DNA of 64,000 nt. It comes from Hymenobacter persicinus (GTDB taxonomy: Bacteria; Bacteroidota; Bacteroidia; Cytophagales; Hymenobacteraceae). Below, piece after piece: positions 54,690 through 63,964 of the stretch. A model generated the notes under the pieces. The model was not told the origin of the DNA. It saw nothing but the letters and a program-made list of their open reading frames with translations, and ran no database searches. The stretch is taken from NCBI RefSeq assembly GCF_004167665.1, contig NZ_SEWE01000025.1:1-64000 (forward strand), in the 5' to 3' direction. The position numbers and the translations under genes are program-made. How positions within the stretch are numbered: the first letter of the stretch is position 1; each line of letters starts with the position of its first letter.

Positions 54690-57242
54690 ATGGCCAAGCT
54701 CCCACCCCCGCCTTTGTCCGCCTCCCACGAATTCACCGGCTTTGTAAAAGTCCGCGGGGCCCGGGAGCACAACCTCAAAAACGTGGACCTCGATATCCCG
54801 CGGGATGCGCTGGTCGTGTTTACCGGCGTGTCGGGGTCGGGCAAGTCGTCGTTGGCCTTCGGCACGCTCTACGCCGAGGCCCAGCGCCGGTACCTGGAAT
54901 CGGTGTCGCCCTACGCCCGGCGGCTGTTTCACCAGATGGCCGTGCCCGAAGTGGACCGCATCGACGGGCTGCCGCCGGCGGTGGCCTTGCAGCAGCAGCG
55001 CGGCACGCCCACTACTCGTTCGTCGGTGGGCTCGGTCACCACGCTGTCGAATCTGGTGCGGATGCTGTACTCGCGGGCCGGGCAGTACCCGCCGGGTCAG
55101 GGCATCGTGTACGCCGAAGGGTTTTCGCCCAATACGCCCGAGGGGGCTTGCCCCGGCTGCCACGGCCTGGGCCGCATTTACGAAGTCACGGAGCAGAGCA
55201 TGGTACCCGACCCCTCGCTCACCATCCGGGAGCGGGCTATTGCCGCTTGGCCCCAGGCCTGGGGCGGCCAAAATCAGCGCGACATCCTCGTCACCCTCGG
55301 CTACGATGTGGACACGCCCTGGCAAAACCTGCCGCAGAAGGACCGGGACTGGATTCTGTTTACCGACGAACAGCCCGTGGTGCCGGTGTATCCGGGCTAT
55401 TCGCCCCAGGAAACCCAGCGCGCCCTCAAGCGCCGGGAGCCGCCGAACTACATGGGCACCTTTACCGGCGTCAAGCGCCACGTGCTGCACACGTTTGCCA
55501 ACACCAACAGTCCGCTGATGAAAAAGCGGGCCCTGCAGTACATGCTCAGCAGTGAGTGCCCCGTCTGCAACGGCAAGCGGCTGCGGCCCGAGTCGTTGGC
55601 CGTAAAGTTCGCCGGCGTCGACATTGCCGACCTCTCCCGCCTGCCCCTGCAGCGGGTAGCGGCCCTGCTGCAGCCCTACGCCGCCGGCCACAGCACCGGC
55701 AGCAAAAAGCAGGACGCGGCCCACCCCGAGCAGGCCGTGGTGGCCCAGCGCATTGCCGCCGACCTCTGCGCCCGCCTCGCCGTGCTGCTCGATTTGGGCC
55801 TGGGCTACTTGGCCCTGGAGCGGAGCACGCCCACGTTGTCGCCGGGGGAGTTGCAGCGCCTGCGCCTGGCCACCCAGCTGTACTCCAACCTGTTTGGCGT
55901 GGTCTACGTGCTCGATGAGCCTTCCGCCGGCCTGCACCCGGCCGATACCGAAGCCTTGCTGGCGGCCCTGGCCGAGTTGAAGCGGGCCGGTAATTCCCTG
56001 TTTGTAGTCGAGCACGACCTTGACGTGGTGCGCCAGGCCGACTGGCTCGTGGACGTGGGCCCGGCCGCCGGCGAAAAGGGTGGGGAAGTTCTTTACAGTG
56101 GTCCGCCCGCCGGCCTGGCCCGGGTGGCAGCTTCCCAGACCCGCCGCCATCTGTTTGATCTGGAACCCCTGCCGCCCCGCACCCCGCGCCCTCCCGCGGG
56201 CTGGCTGAAGCTGCAGGGTGTCACGCGCAACAACCTGCACGGGCTGGACGTGGAATTTCCGCTCGGCGTGTTCACCACTGTGACGGGCGTGTCGGGCTCG
56301 GGCAAATCGAGTCTGGTGAGTCAGGTGCTGGTGGAACTGGTGGCGGCTCAGCTGGGCCACGAGCTGCCCGCCGAGGACGAGGAAGGCGACCCGCTGGAGC
56401 GCAGCGTGCCCGTCACCTCCGGCGGCCGTATCGTGGGCGGCATGGATACCGTGAAGCGCCTGGTGCGCGTCGACCAGAAGCCCATCGGGCGCACGCCGCG
56501 CTCCAACATGGCTACCTACACCGGGCTGTTTGACCACGTGCGCAAGCTGTTTGCGGCCACGCCCGATGCCCGCAAGCGCCGCTACGACGCCGGGCGCTTT
56601 TCCTTCAACGTGGCCAAGGGGCGCTGCGAAACCTGCCAGGGCGAAGGCTTCGTGATGGTGGAGCTGCTGTTTTTGCCCAGCGTGTACTCACCCTGCCCCA
56701 CCTGCCACGGAGCCCGCTACAATGCTAAGACCCTGGAGATTCAGTACCGCGGCAAGTCCATTGCCGACGTGCTGGGCCTGACCGTGGACGACGCCTGGGA
56801 GTTCTTTGCCGAGGAGCCCGTGGTGCAGCGTGCCCTGACGGTGCTGCGCGAAGTGGGGCTGGGCTACCTGCGGCTCGGGCAGCCCGCCACGGAGCTCAGC
56901 GGAGGGGAGGCCCAGCGCATCAAGCTGGCTACGGAGCTGCAACGGGCCCAGCGCGGCAATTCGCTCTACATTCTCGACGAGCCCACCACCGGCCTGCATC
57001 CTTCCGACGTGGAAAAGCTGCTGGCCCAGCTCGACGGGCTGGTGGAGGCCGGCAATACGGTGATTGTGGTGGAACACGACATGCGCGTGGTGGCCGGCTC
57101 CGACTGGGTGCTGGACATCGGGCCGGGAGCCGGGGAAGACGGCGGCCGGATTGTGGCCGCCGGGCCGCCTGCCGACGTGGCCCAGGCTGCGCAAAGCCGG
57201 ACGGCCCCGTATCTGGCACGCTTCCTGGCCGGCGGGCAGTAA
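54690..57242 (+). CDS. UvrA-like ATPase lacking the UvrB-binding domain (UvrA2 type)
   Basis: 850 residues from ATG 54690, about 90 fewer than E. coli UvrA. Walker [10 protein letters not shown] is at 46-54 and again in the second half ([16 protein letters not shown]). Signatures are [17 protein letters not shown], with Pro in place of the first Gly, and [18 protein letters not shown]. Zinc-type Cys pairs occur in [24 protein letters not shown] and CPTCHGARY. Between MLYSRAG and [16 protein letters not shown] there are only about a dozen residues, where canonical UvrA has some 150 including the UvrB-binding domain. UvrA2 proteins of this shape in other bacteria are linked to drug or DNA damage tolerance. 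Confidence 0.92.
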   Translation: MAKLPPPPLSASHEFTGFVKVRGAREHNLKNVDLDIPRDALVVFTGVSGSGKSSLAFGTLYAEAQRRYLESVSPYARRLFHQMAVPEVDRIDGLPPAVALQQQRGTPTTRSSVGSVTTLSNLVRMLYSRAGQYPPGQGIVYAEGFSPNTPEGACPGCHGLGRIYEVTEQSMVPDPSLTIRERAIAAWPQAWGGQNQRDILVTLGYDVDTPWQNLPQKDRDWILFTDEQPVVPVYPGYSPQETQRALKRREPPNYMGTFTGVKRHVLHTFANTNSPLMKKRALQYMLSSECPVCNGKRLRPESLAVKFAGVDIADLSRLPLQRVAALLQPYAAGHSTGSKKQDAAHPEQAVVAQRIAADLCARLAVLLDLGLGYLALERSTPTLSPGELQRLRLATQLYSNLFGVVYVLDEPSAGLHPADTEALLAALAELKRAGNSLFVVEHDLDVVRQADWLVDVGPAAGEKGGEVLYSGPPAGLARVAASQTRRHLFDLEPLPPRTPRPPAGWLKLQGVTRNNLHGLDVEFPLGVFTTVTGVSGSGKSSLVSQVLVELVAAQLGHELPAEDEEGDPLERSVPVTSGGRIVGGMDTVKRLVRVDQKPIGRTPRSNMATYTGLFDHVRKLFAATPDARKRRYDAGRFSFNVAKGRCETCQGEGFVMVELLFLPSVYSPCPTCHGARYNAKTLEIQYRGKSIADVLGLTVDDAWEFFAEEPVVQRALTVLREVGLGYLRLGQPATELSGGEAQRIKLATELQRAQRGNSLYILDEPTTGLHPSDVEKLLAQLDGLVEAGNTVIVVEHDMRVVAGSDWVLDIGPGAGEDGGRIVAAGPPADVAQAAQSRTAPYLARFLAGGQ

Positions 57243-57248
57243 AGCTGA

Positions 57249-58511
57249 CTAGCCCGCGGCGGAGCCCAACTGCACCCGAAACGTCGTGCCCACCCCTTCC
57301 TGACTGTCGACTTCGATGCTCCCGCCGTTGGCCTGCACGAGGCGGTTGACCAAGAACAAGCCCACGCCCGTGCCTTCCCCGGCCTGGGGGTGAAAGCGCC
57401 GGAACAGCTGAAACAGGTCCTTGCCGTAGCGCTCCATGTTCAGGCCCAGGCCGTTGTCCTGCACCTCCAGAATGGCGTGGTTGCCTTCCCGGCGCGTCCG
57501 CACCTGCACTTGAGCGGGCCGTTCGTGGTGGCGGTATTTCAGCGCGTTGGTCAACAGGTTGAGCAGAATGGTGCGCAGGTTGCTGCGCACGTAGTGCACG
57601 GCAGGCAGGGCCGAGAAGTCGGTGCCGATGGTGGCCTCGCTGGCTATGACCTGCGGGTGCAGGGTCTGGAGCACATCAGCCGTCAGCTCATCGAGGGAAA
57701 CCAGCTCGGTGACCTGCTCGCCCGGAACGCGCTCCATCTGAATCACCATCGACAAATCGGCGATGGTCGTGGACAGGGCGCGCAACGAAGTGTCCACCAG
57801 CTGCCACATCTGCTCGGCTTCGGGGTCAGAGGTAACGGCGGAGTGCCGTAGCTCCTCAAACAGCCCCCGCAGGTTGTCGACGGGCTGGCGCAAATCGTGG
57901 GAGGCGGCGTACACGAAGTTGTCCAGGTCGGCGTTGGTGCGGGCCAAGCGCTGGTTGGAGGTGTCGAGCTGCTCGTTGCGGGCCCGGATTTCCTCGTTGG
58001 CCATCGTGAGCAGCGTGTTCTTGTGCCGAATCTGCTGGCGCACCTCCGTAAGCTCATCCACCGAGTCGCGCAGCTGCTGGTTTACGGTCTTGATTTCGGC
58101 GTGGTAGCGGGCCATATACTGCCGCCACTCGTTTTTCTCAATGGCGTGCAGTACGGTTTTGCACAGCAGCTCCTGGTCGAAGTGCTGCTTAACGAGGTAA
58201 TCGAGGGCGCCGCTGTTGAGGGCGCGCACGGCCAGGGCCTCGTTGCCGCCGCCCGTAATCATAACCACGCACAGGCTGTCGGGGGCGGCTACCTGCTTTA
58301 AGCTTTCGAGTACTTCCAGCCCGTCGGTGTCGAGCAGGTTGTAGTCGAGCAGCACGCAGTCGGGCTGCTGGGCCTGGAAAGTCGTCAGCGCGTCCTGGCC
58401 CGAGTCGGCCTCGTAGATTTCCAGCCGCTCGTGCCCGATCTGCTTGCCCAGAAAGCGCTTGTAGAGCATCCGGTCTTGCTCGTTGTCGTCAACGAGTAAA
58501 ATCTTTTTCAC
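57249..58511 (-). CDS. Receiver-histidine kinase hybrid protein
   Basis: 420 residues. A receiver domain (1-120) has acidic pocket VDDN, phospho-acceptor Asp56 in VLLDYN and Lys near 108. A coiled coil (about 135-195) leads to the dimerisation domain with His205 in YAASHDLRQP. The ATPase has NLLTNALKYR, DNGLGLNMERYGKDLFQLF, GTGVGLFLVNRLV and GVGTTFRVQL. There is no membrane segment or PAS domain, so it is a soluble kinase controlled by phosphorylation of its own receiver. It is the last gene of the phytochrome operon, 12 bases after the small response regulator. Confidence 0.93.
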   Translation of the reverse strand: MKKILLVDDNEQDRMLYKRFLGKQIGHERLEIYEADSGQDALTTFQAQQPDCVLLDYNLLDTDGLEVLESLKQVAAPDSLCVVMITGGGNEALAVRALNSGALDYLVKQHFDQELLCKTVLHAIEKNEWRQYMARYHAEIKTVNQQLRDSVDELTEVRQQIRHKNTLLTMANEEIRARNEQLDTSNQRLARTNADLDNFVYAASHDLRQPVDNLRGLFEELRHSAVTSDPEAEQMWQLVDTSLRALSTTIADLSMVIQMERVPGEQVTELVSLDELTADVLQTLHPQVIASEATIGTDFSALPAVHYVRSNLRTILLNLLTNALKYRHHERPAQVQVRTRREGNHAILEVQDNGLGLNMERYGKDLFQLFRRFHPQAGEGTGVGLFLVNRLVQANGGSIEVDSQEGVGTTFRVQLGSAAG

Positions 58512-58523
58512 GCAGTAGCTTTC

Positions 58524-58970
58524 CTAGTTGGCAAAGGGGAGTTCAGATGCATTCAGCCAGTAACGCATGGCCAGCCGAATTTTCTCCTCCAACGCAGCGT
58601 ACTCAATGGGCTTGGTCAGGTAACTGTTGGCCCCGAGTTGGTAGCAATCCTCGATGTCGCGGATGTTGGAAGAGGTACTAAAGATAATGACCGGAATGGA
58701 ATGCAGCTGCGGATCCTTCTTGAGCACGTCGAGCACAGCGCGGCCGTCGGTGCCGGGCATGTTCAGGTCGAGCAGAATAATGGCGGGCAGCACCTGGGGC
58801 CAGCCCGGCTTTTTACCGTAGCCGAGCAGGTAGTCCAGGGCCTGGTCGCCGTCTTCGCACCGCAGCACCGGGTTCAGCAGCTCGTGCTTGCGAAAAGCAC
58901 GTTCCAGCGCCATGAAGTCTTCGGCGCTGTCATCCACCACGAGGATGGGTTTCAAGGGGGATGTGCTCAC
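58524..58970 (-). CDS. Single-domain response regulator (Rcp1-like)
   Basis: 148 residues from GTG 58970; no ATG precedes the receiver motifs. Acidic pocket VVDDSAEDF, phospho-acceptor Asp68 in ILLDLNMPG, and Lys in YLTKPIEY are present. The insert LLGYGKKPGWPQVLPA before the acceptor strand is typical of Rcp1, the partner of cyanobacterial phytochrome. There is no output domain. The start codon follows the phytochrome stop codon directly (TAAGTG), suggesting coupled translation. It is the natural phosphate acceptor of the phytochrome kinase. Confidence 0.93.
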   Translation of the reverse strand: MSTSPLKPILVVDDSAEDFMALERAFRKHELLNPVLRCEDGDQALDYLLGYGKKPGWPQVLPAIILLDLNMPGTDGRAVLDVLKKDPQLHSIPVIIFSTSSNIRDIEDCYQLGANSYLTKPIEYAALEEKIRLAMRYWLNASELPFAN

Positions 58971-61268
58971 TTAGAGGTGTTTTGAAATGGTGAAATAAAA
59001 AGTGGCGCCTTGCCCACGCACTGAATCAACCCACAAGCTGCCTCCATGTTTCTCCACCATCTTCTTCACGATGGCCAAGCCGGCGCCGGTACCGCCCCCA
59101 TACTTTTCCTGGGAATGCAGCCGCTTGAAGATCTTGAAAATATTCTCGTGGTGACGCGGGTCGATGCCGATGCCGTTGTCGCGGACGTAGAACACGTGAA
59201 AGTCGTTGGGGTTCACCGGGCCTTTCGGGCTTCGTACGGTTGGAACCGTCCCGATGTGCACCGTTTTGTGCTCCCGGTCACTGTAGCGCATGGCGTTGGT
59301 GAGCAGGTTGTTGAATACTTCCCGCATCCGCACTTGGTCGCAGCGCACCAGGGGCAGGGGCTCTGCGATGGTAACGGTGGTCTGGGTTTGCTCGAGGCGG
59401 GGCGAAAGCAGATCCAGCACTTCGGCCACTAGGGCATTCATATCGGTTTCGACCAGCACCAGATCGAGGCGGCCCACCCGGGAAAGCTGCAGCAGGGACT
59501 CAATCAGGTTCTCCATGCGCTGACTTAGCCGGACCAGGGTCTGGAGCTTGCCCACGCCGTCGGCGTCGAGCTTGTCGGCGTAGTCTTCGAGCAGAAACAG
59601 CGAGTAGTTGTGAATACCGCGCAAAGGCTCCTTCAGGTCGTGGGAGGCCACGTAGGCAAAGGAGTCCAGCTCGTCGTTGCTGCGCTCGAGCTCGGTGTTG
59701 AGCTTGCTGAGGGTGGTAGCGCGGGCTTGGAGCTCGTTGAAAATCTTGAGCCGCACGTCGGAAATGTGCAGGCGAATTTCCTTGGCGGCCTCAATCTCCA
59801 TCGGCTTCCAGGGCAGGGCCGTGCTTTCCACCACCTGCTTCCACTGCTCAAACGACTGCCGGGGCGAAAGGAAAATCTGCCCGTCGGCCATTACCTCGGG
59901 CTTTTCGTCGCGGCCAGCCCAGGTGACGGTCTGCACCTGCTCGGGCCGGAACCAGAGGATGTAGTTGCCGGGGGCCTCAGCCAGGGCAATGGCCAGAATG
60001 CCGCTAGCCGTGGGCCGGATAGACAGCCCGTCCGGGTTGAGGCTGGCGTAGGAGTTGGTGTAGAAAACGTCGCCGGTGCGGTGGTGCTGGAGCCAGTCGA
60101 GCACCTTCTGAATCTGGGGTTTGGTCGGCGTGTGGCCCAGCGGAATGATGTCGTCGTCGAAGCAAATGGCCACCCCGCCGCAGTCGAACACGTCGAGCAG
60201 GCTGGGCTTGAAGCGGTAAAGGCCCTCCACGAAATTGTCGTTGCTGGTCACGCGCTCAAACAGGCGCACCTGGTTTTCGCGGATGTGCAGCTGATATTCC
60301 CGCTCATCGTGCTGCTCCTTGGACGTTATCAGGGCCGAAAACGTCTTGCCAATGAACTGGCACAGGTCGCGCAGCTCGTAGCTGACCAGCTTGGGCGTGC
60401 GGTGGTGGCAGGTTATCATGCCCCAGAGCCGCCCGTCCTGGATCAGCGAAATGGTCATGGTAGCCGCCGAGCCCATGTTGCGCAGGTACTGTAGATGAAT
60501 CGGCGACACGCTGCGCAGCACCGAGTAGGTCATGTCGGGCGGCAGGTGGGTGCTGGGGTTGAGCACCGGCAGTAGGCGGGTGGGCTCGTAGGCCACGTCG
60601 GGAATAAAGCGCAGCCAGTTTTTGAGGTACATGGCCCGGGCCTGCTTGGGAATGTCGGTGGCGGGGTAGTGCATGCCCAGCCAAGGCTCAATGTCCTCGT
60701 GCCGGGCCTCGGCAATGACTTCGCCGCTTTCATCGGGCGCAAACCGGTAGATGGCCACCCGGTCGAAGCCCGTAATGGCGCGCACCTGCTCCACGGCGTA
60801 CTGGCAAAATTCCAGCACCCGCGTGGCGCCCAGCATCTGCCCCAAAGCGTTGTTGAGGAAGGGCAGATCCAGCTGGGGCACCGCGTTTTCGTCCACGGGC
60901 TCAAACTCCAGCCACAGCAGCTGGTCGTAGCGGTGAAGAATGATCTTGTAGAAGGGCTGCCCAGCCACGTGGTCGAGGCGGGAGCCCAGCAGCCGGGCGT
61001 CGGTGGTTAGCGTGGGCAGCAGCTGCTCGATTTCGGCCAAGCGGGCGGGACCCAGCAGCTGGTCGAGGGTGCCGCCCACCAGGTCGGAGGCCGCCACGCC
61101 AATTCGCTCAAGGGTATTCTCGCTGGCTTGCACTATCCGGTGAGTGGTTTCGTGCAGGCAGAGCAAAAAGCCGTAGGGCTGAATCAGGCCGGGAATGTGG
61201 ATGGGCTCCCGGTCGCAGTTGGTCAGGTTTATTTCGGCGCCCAGCAGGCTCTCATCGGTATAGCTCAT
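58971..61268 (-). CDS. bphP: Bacteriophytochrome histidine kinase
   Basis: 765 residues: PAS (about 15-120), GAF (about 140-310), PHY (about 330-500) and kinase (about 535-765). Biliverdin-binding Cys18 is in [20 protein letters not shown]. The GAF motif is [11 protein letters not shown] (201-211; consensus PASDIP), the chromophore-contacting His258 lies in [12 protein letters not shown], and the PHY tongue has SPRQSF (469-473). The kinase has His543 in [13 protein letters not shown] and ATPase motifs [26 protein letters not shown] and [13 protein letters not shown]. It should sense red and far-red light and phosphorylate the response regulator downstream. The ATG overlaps the heme oxygenase stop by four bases. 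Confidence 0.97.
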   Translation of the reverse strand: MSYTDESLLGAEINLTNCDREPIHIPGLIQPYGFLLCLHETTHRIVQASENTLERIGVAASDLVGGTLDQLLGPARLAEIEQLLPTLTTDARLLGSRLDHVAGQPFYKIILHRYDQLLWLEFEPVDENAVPQLDLPFLNNALGQMLGATRVLEFCQYAVEQVRAITGFDRVAIYRFAPDESGEVIAEARHEDIEPWLGMHYPATDIPKQARAMYLKNWLRFIPDVAYEPTRLLPVLNPSTHLPPDMTYSVLRSVSPIHLQYLRNMGSAATMTISLIQDGRLWGMITCHHRTPKLVSYELRDLCQFIGKTFSALITSKEQHDEREYQLHIRENQVRLFERVTSNDNFVEGLYRFKPSLLDVFDCGGVAICFDDDIIPLGHTPTKPQIQKVLDWLQHHRTGDVFYTNSYASLNPDGLSIRPTASGILAIALAEAPGNYILWFRPEQVQTVTWAGRDEKPEVMADGQIFLSPRQSFEQWKQVVESTALPWKPMEIEAAKEIRLHISDVRLKIFNELQARATTLSKLNTELERSNDELDSFAYVASHDLKEPLRGIHNYSLFLLEDYADKLDADGVGKLQTLVRLSQRMENLIESLLQLSRVGRLDLVLVETDMNALVAEVLDLLSPRLEQTQTTVTIAEPLPLVRCDQVRMREVFNNLLTNAMRYSDREHKTVHIGTVPTVRSPKGPVNPNDFHVFYVRDNGIGIDPRHHENIFKIFKRLHSQEKYGGGTGAGLAIVKKMVEKHGGSLWVDSVRGQGATFYFTISKHL

Positions 61269-61837
61269 GGTCGATTTAGCCAGGCGTAAAGTTTCTGGAA
61301 GGTCAGGCTGGCCGATTGCACAAGTTCATCCGGTCCCGCGGCGGGGGCGGCCTCAGTCAGCAGCTGGCAAAATAACTTCCATTGGGGGCCGGTCCGTTCC
61401 CCTGCGCCCTGGAAGAAGGTGCGGGCCGGGATGCCGGCTTTGGCCAGCTGGCGCGCAATAACCTGCCCGCCCAGCGTGGATCCTTCCAGTACGTACATGG
61501 CGCCCAGCAGTTGAGCTTGCGTATCGAGCGGCGGCATATCCGGGCACAGGGGCAAGCCGGGCGCGGCGGGGTTTCGGTGCAGATCCTGCAGAATCAGGGG
61601 CGCCCGCAGCCGCCGGGACACCTCCCACTCAGGACCGAGTGAAGCGCTCTGGAGCCGGACTTCGTAGGGTTGCAAAAACCCGTACATGTCGGCCAGAAAC
61701 TGCTCGGTGCCGGCCCGGGAAAGCGTGCCGGCCGTCAGGGCCTGATTGAAGTCGTTCTGCTCGAGGGCATCGTGGTAGGGGCGGGTTTCGGCGCGCAGCC
61801 GCGCCAGAATGCCGGGTGCTTCGGTGGGAGGGAGCAT
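61265..61837 (-). CDS. bphO: Biliverdin-producing heme oxygenase
   Basis: 190 residues from ATG 61837 (MLPPTEAPGILARLRAETRPYH). The likely proximal heme ligand His22 is in TRPYHDALEQNDF. QAQLLGAMYVLEGSTLGGQVIARQLAKAGI is the distal helix motif of the bacterial heme oxygenase family. It degrades heme to biliverdin, iron and carbon monoxide, providing the chromophore for the phytochrome encoded next. Its TGA stop and the phytochrome ATG share ATGA. Probable promoter: CATCTTTG on the minus strand at 61867-61860, one mismatch from the -7 element. Confidence 0.92.
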   Translation of the reverse strand: MLPPTEAPGILARLRAETRPYHDALEQNDFNQALTAGTLSRAGTEQFLADMYGFLQPYEVRLQSASLGPEWEVSRRLRAPLILQDLHRNPAAPGLPLCPDMPPLDTQAQLLGAMYVLEGSTLGGQVIARQLAKAGIPARTFFQGAGERTGPQWKLFCQLLTEAAPAAGPDELVQSASLTFQKLYAWLNRP

Positions 61838-62275
61838 GGACACAGGAAAATAACACGGGCAAAGATGGGGCAAGTACGCCAGCCGCGCGAGAAGGATCCG
61901 GTTTTTTGCTGGAAGCCGCTGCCGAGCTTGTTGGCGGCCATAATTCAGAGGTCAAGCTCAGTTCAACTTATGTGTCCAGAATGGCCTGGGGTAGCGGAAT
62001 TTGCTTTCCGATAAATGCCAGACCGATATTCTACCACCCCACGATATGGGTAGCGCGGGCAACGCAACTGGCGGTGGCAGTCTTGCTGGAATGGTCGGGG
62101 TGACTCACCACACCTGTTGTTTCGATGGTGGCTTCGGAGCCCAGGGTACTCATGGTAATCCTGTGGCCGTTGAGCAACCCGATTTTGGTGATACCGTTGG
62201 TTTATAGCTTCTGCACGAGCCAGAAGTGCCTCCGACCTGGCAACTAATTTGAAATTCAGGGCACAGGCCGAAAAC
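61838..62275. other. Region with no recognised gene between the phytochrome operon and the tRNA fragment
   Basis: About 440 bases hold the bphO promoter and otherwise nothing clear. On the minus strand a short frame from about 62195 to 62036 encodes about 50 residues (…GLLNGHRITMSTLGSEATIE…) that were not recognised. Base use is more even than in the genes around it, as expected for decayed or non-coding sequence. Confidence 0.4.
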
Positions 62276-62314
62276 AAAACCGCCTCCCAGACTTGGCGTC
62301 TAGGAGGCGGTTTT
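62276..62314 (-). terminator. Terminator of the interrupted tRNA-Gly gene
   Basis: AAAACCGCCTCC (62276-62287) pairs with GGAGGCGGTTTT (62303-62314), with an inner AGAC/GTCT stem. On the minus strand it follows the tRNA 3' end by six bases. Confidence 0.85.
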
Positions 62315-62320
62315 CCAATG

Positions 62321-62365
62321 AGCGAGAAACGAGGTTCGAACTCGCGACCCTCAGCTTGGGAAGCT
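62321..62365 (-). other. tRNA-Gly(CCC) 3' fragment, putative attachment site
   Basis: On the minus strand the segment reads AGC, anticodon loop TTCCCAA (anticodon CCC), GCTGA, variable bases, a T-arm GCGAG-TTCGAAC-CTCGT, acceptor strand TTCTCGC and discriminator T, as in tRNA-Gly. Nothing upstream supplies a D-arm or the matching acceptor strand GCGAGAA, so only the 3' part is present. Its terminator is kept. Integrases that target tRNA genes leave just such a fragment, running from the anticodon loop to the end, at one junction. The integrase gene begins 156 bases away on the far side. Confidence 0.8.
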
Positions 62366-62451
62366 ACACTTTGAGGGTTGTCAATAATTGTTGATATGCC
62401 TTAGCGGTAGAAAAAACCGTGTTTTTAGCGTTTTTGGCCTATCTGGACTTA

Positions 62452-62481
62452 TTGTCGTTACCCTCCTTTCTATTATATTTG
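62452..62481 (+). promoter_or_regulatory. Integrase promoter
   Basis: TTG (62452-62454), 19 bases, then TATATTTG (62474-62481), an exact TAnnTTTG. Transcription would start near 62488 inside the first of two tandem repeats. Confidence 0.7.
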
Positions 62482-62504
62482 TTTAAACCAGCGTTTAAAC
62501 CAGC
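62481..62504 (+). repeat. Two tandem 12-bp repeats at the integrase start site
   Basis: GTTTAAACCAGC occurs at 62481-62492 and again at 62493-62504, perfectly. Each copy contains the palindrome GTTTAAAC. They span the expected transcription start, so a protein bound there would repress the gene. Confidence 0.85.
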
Positions 62505-62520
62505 GTTGGGATAAGCAGAT

Positions 62521-63888
62521 ATGGCAACGACTGAACACAAGGAAGGTAAGGCCACGGTCAAGGTTGTGTACTACACCTACAAAACGCTGGCCGATGGGTC
62601 ACACCCGTTCATGGTGCGTATTACCAAAGACCGCAAGCTGAAGTACATTGCTACCGGCCAGAGTCTGCACCCAAAGTACTGGAACCCGCTTAAAAAGGAA
62701 GTACGCAAAAGCTACCCTGAAAAAGCCCGCGAAAAGCTGCTGACGAAACTGGCAGAATGGCAAGCCAAGTACAGCGGGGCCGCCGATACGCTGGCCGAAG
62801 CCGATGAGCAACACGACGCGCCGGCCGTAGCCGCCAAGGCCATTGAAGGACGCAAAGCAGCACGGCGAATAAAGCTGCTGGCCTACTGCGACGAGCTGAG
62901 CGCAGGCTACCTCAAAACCGGCCAAGCTGGCAATGCCACCGTGTACCGCGACTTGCGCAACCAGTTGGCAAAGTTCGTTGCAGCTGAGGCCAACGCGCCT
63001 GCGCCGCCCACCGGCCGGGGCCAAGCCGACGCCTGGGCTGAATGGGTAGGCCGCTACGACGTGCCCCTTGACCGGGTAAACGTGGCGTTCTGCCACGAAT
63101 GGGAGCAGGCCTTACGTGCTACTGGTATCAAGGAAATAACCTTGTCGCTGCGGTTTCGCACGTTGCGGGCCGTTCTCAATCAAGCTATTGCGGCCGGGTT
63201 GGTGAAGCCTACGGCATATCCGTTCGCCCGCACCGTGGCCGAAAAGCACAAGCTGCAAGTCGGCAAGTTTGACGTGAGCACGGGCAAACGAGCCATTAGC
63301 CGCGACGAGCTGCGCAACTTGGAAGCCTTGCCTACAGCCACCGACCGGCAGCGGCTGGCGAAGGATATCTTTTTGTTCTCGTTCTACGGGGGCGGTATCA
63401 ATTTTGTGGATTTGGCCCAACTGCGTTGGCGCGACCTGACCGGGGCCGCCGTGGATACCGGCTATGCCGACCGCCTGCACTACGTGCGCCAAAAGACAGG
63501 CGGTAAGTTCTCATTGCGGCTGCTGGCACCTGCCGCCGCCATTGTGGCTGCTTACCGGCCATTCACTTTTGCTACGCCCGATAGCTACGTATTTCCGGTG
63601 CTGGATTCTGCCAAGCACGTCAGCCCCGCTCAGGTAAGCAACCGGCTGCACAAAGTGCTGGGGCAAGTAAACAACGAGCTGAAAACACTGGGGCAACTCG
63701 CTGGCATTGCCACGCCCCTCACTACTTATGTAGCTCGTCACACTTTTGCTACTACACTCAAACAAGCTGGGACTCAGATCGCTCTCATTTCGCAAGCAAT
63801 GGGCCATAAGTCAGAAGCTGTAACCGCGGTATACCTAGATTCCTTTGCATCGGATGTGATAGATTTAGTCTATGAGCAATTATTATAA
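62521..63888 (+). CDS. Tyrosine-type site-specific integrase
   Basis: 455 residues. An N-terminal arm-binding domain (about 10-75, VYYTYKTLADGSHPFMVRIT) precedes a SAM-like core-binding domain (about 115-250). The catalytic domain has HxxR in YVARHTFATTLKQAG, the second His in AMGHKSEAVTAVY and a probable nucleophile Tyr in VYLDSF. The usual first catalytic Arg in the (Y/F)xRG region is replaced: SFYGGGINFVDLAQLRW. Some Bacteroides integrases also lack this Arg. The protein should integrate and, with a helper, excise the element at the tRNA-Gly site. Confidence 0.92.
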   Translation: MATTEHKEGKATVKVVYYTYKTLADGSHPFMVRITKDRKLKYIATGQSLHPKYWNPLKKEVRKSYPEKAREKLLTKLAEWQAKYSGAADTLAEADEQHDAPAVAAKAIEGRKAARRIKLLAYCDELSAGYLKTGQAGNATVYRDLRNQLAKFVAAEANAPAPPTGRGQADAWAEWVGRYDVPLDRVNVAFCHEWEQALRATGIKEITLSLRFRTLRAVLNQAIAAGLVKPTAYPFARTVAEKHKLQVGKFDVSTGKRAISRDELRNLEALPTATDRQRLAKDIFLFSFYGGGINFVDLAQLRWRDLTGAAVDTGYADRLHYVRQKTGGKFSLRLLAPAAAIVAAYRPFTFATPDSYVFPVLDSAKHVSPAQVSNRLHKVLGQVNNELKTLGQLAGIATPLTTYVARHTFATTLKQAGTQIALISQAMGHKSEAVTAVYLDSFASDVIDLVYEQLL

Positions 63889-63964
63889 GACTCATCAGCT
63901 TGTTAGTACATACTGTTTATTCATAGGTGGTTATCTCCATGGAATCGGCAGTTTAACATAATAG

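Noticed and set aside
62321-62400. Complete tRNA gene
   Set aside because: The T-arm, anticodon loop and 3' acceptor strand are there, but no D-arm or 5' acceptor strand GCGAGAA precedes them on the minus strand.
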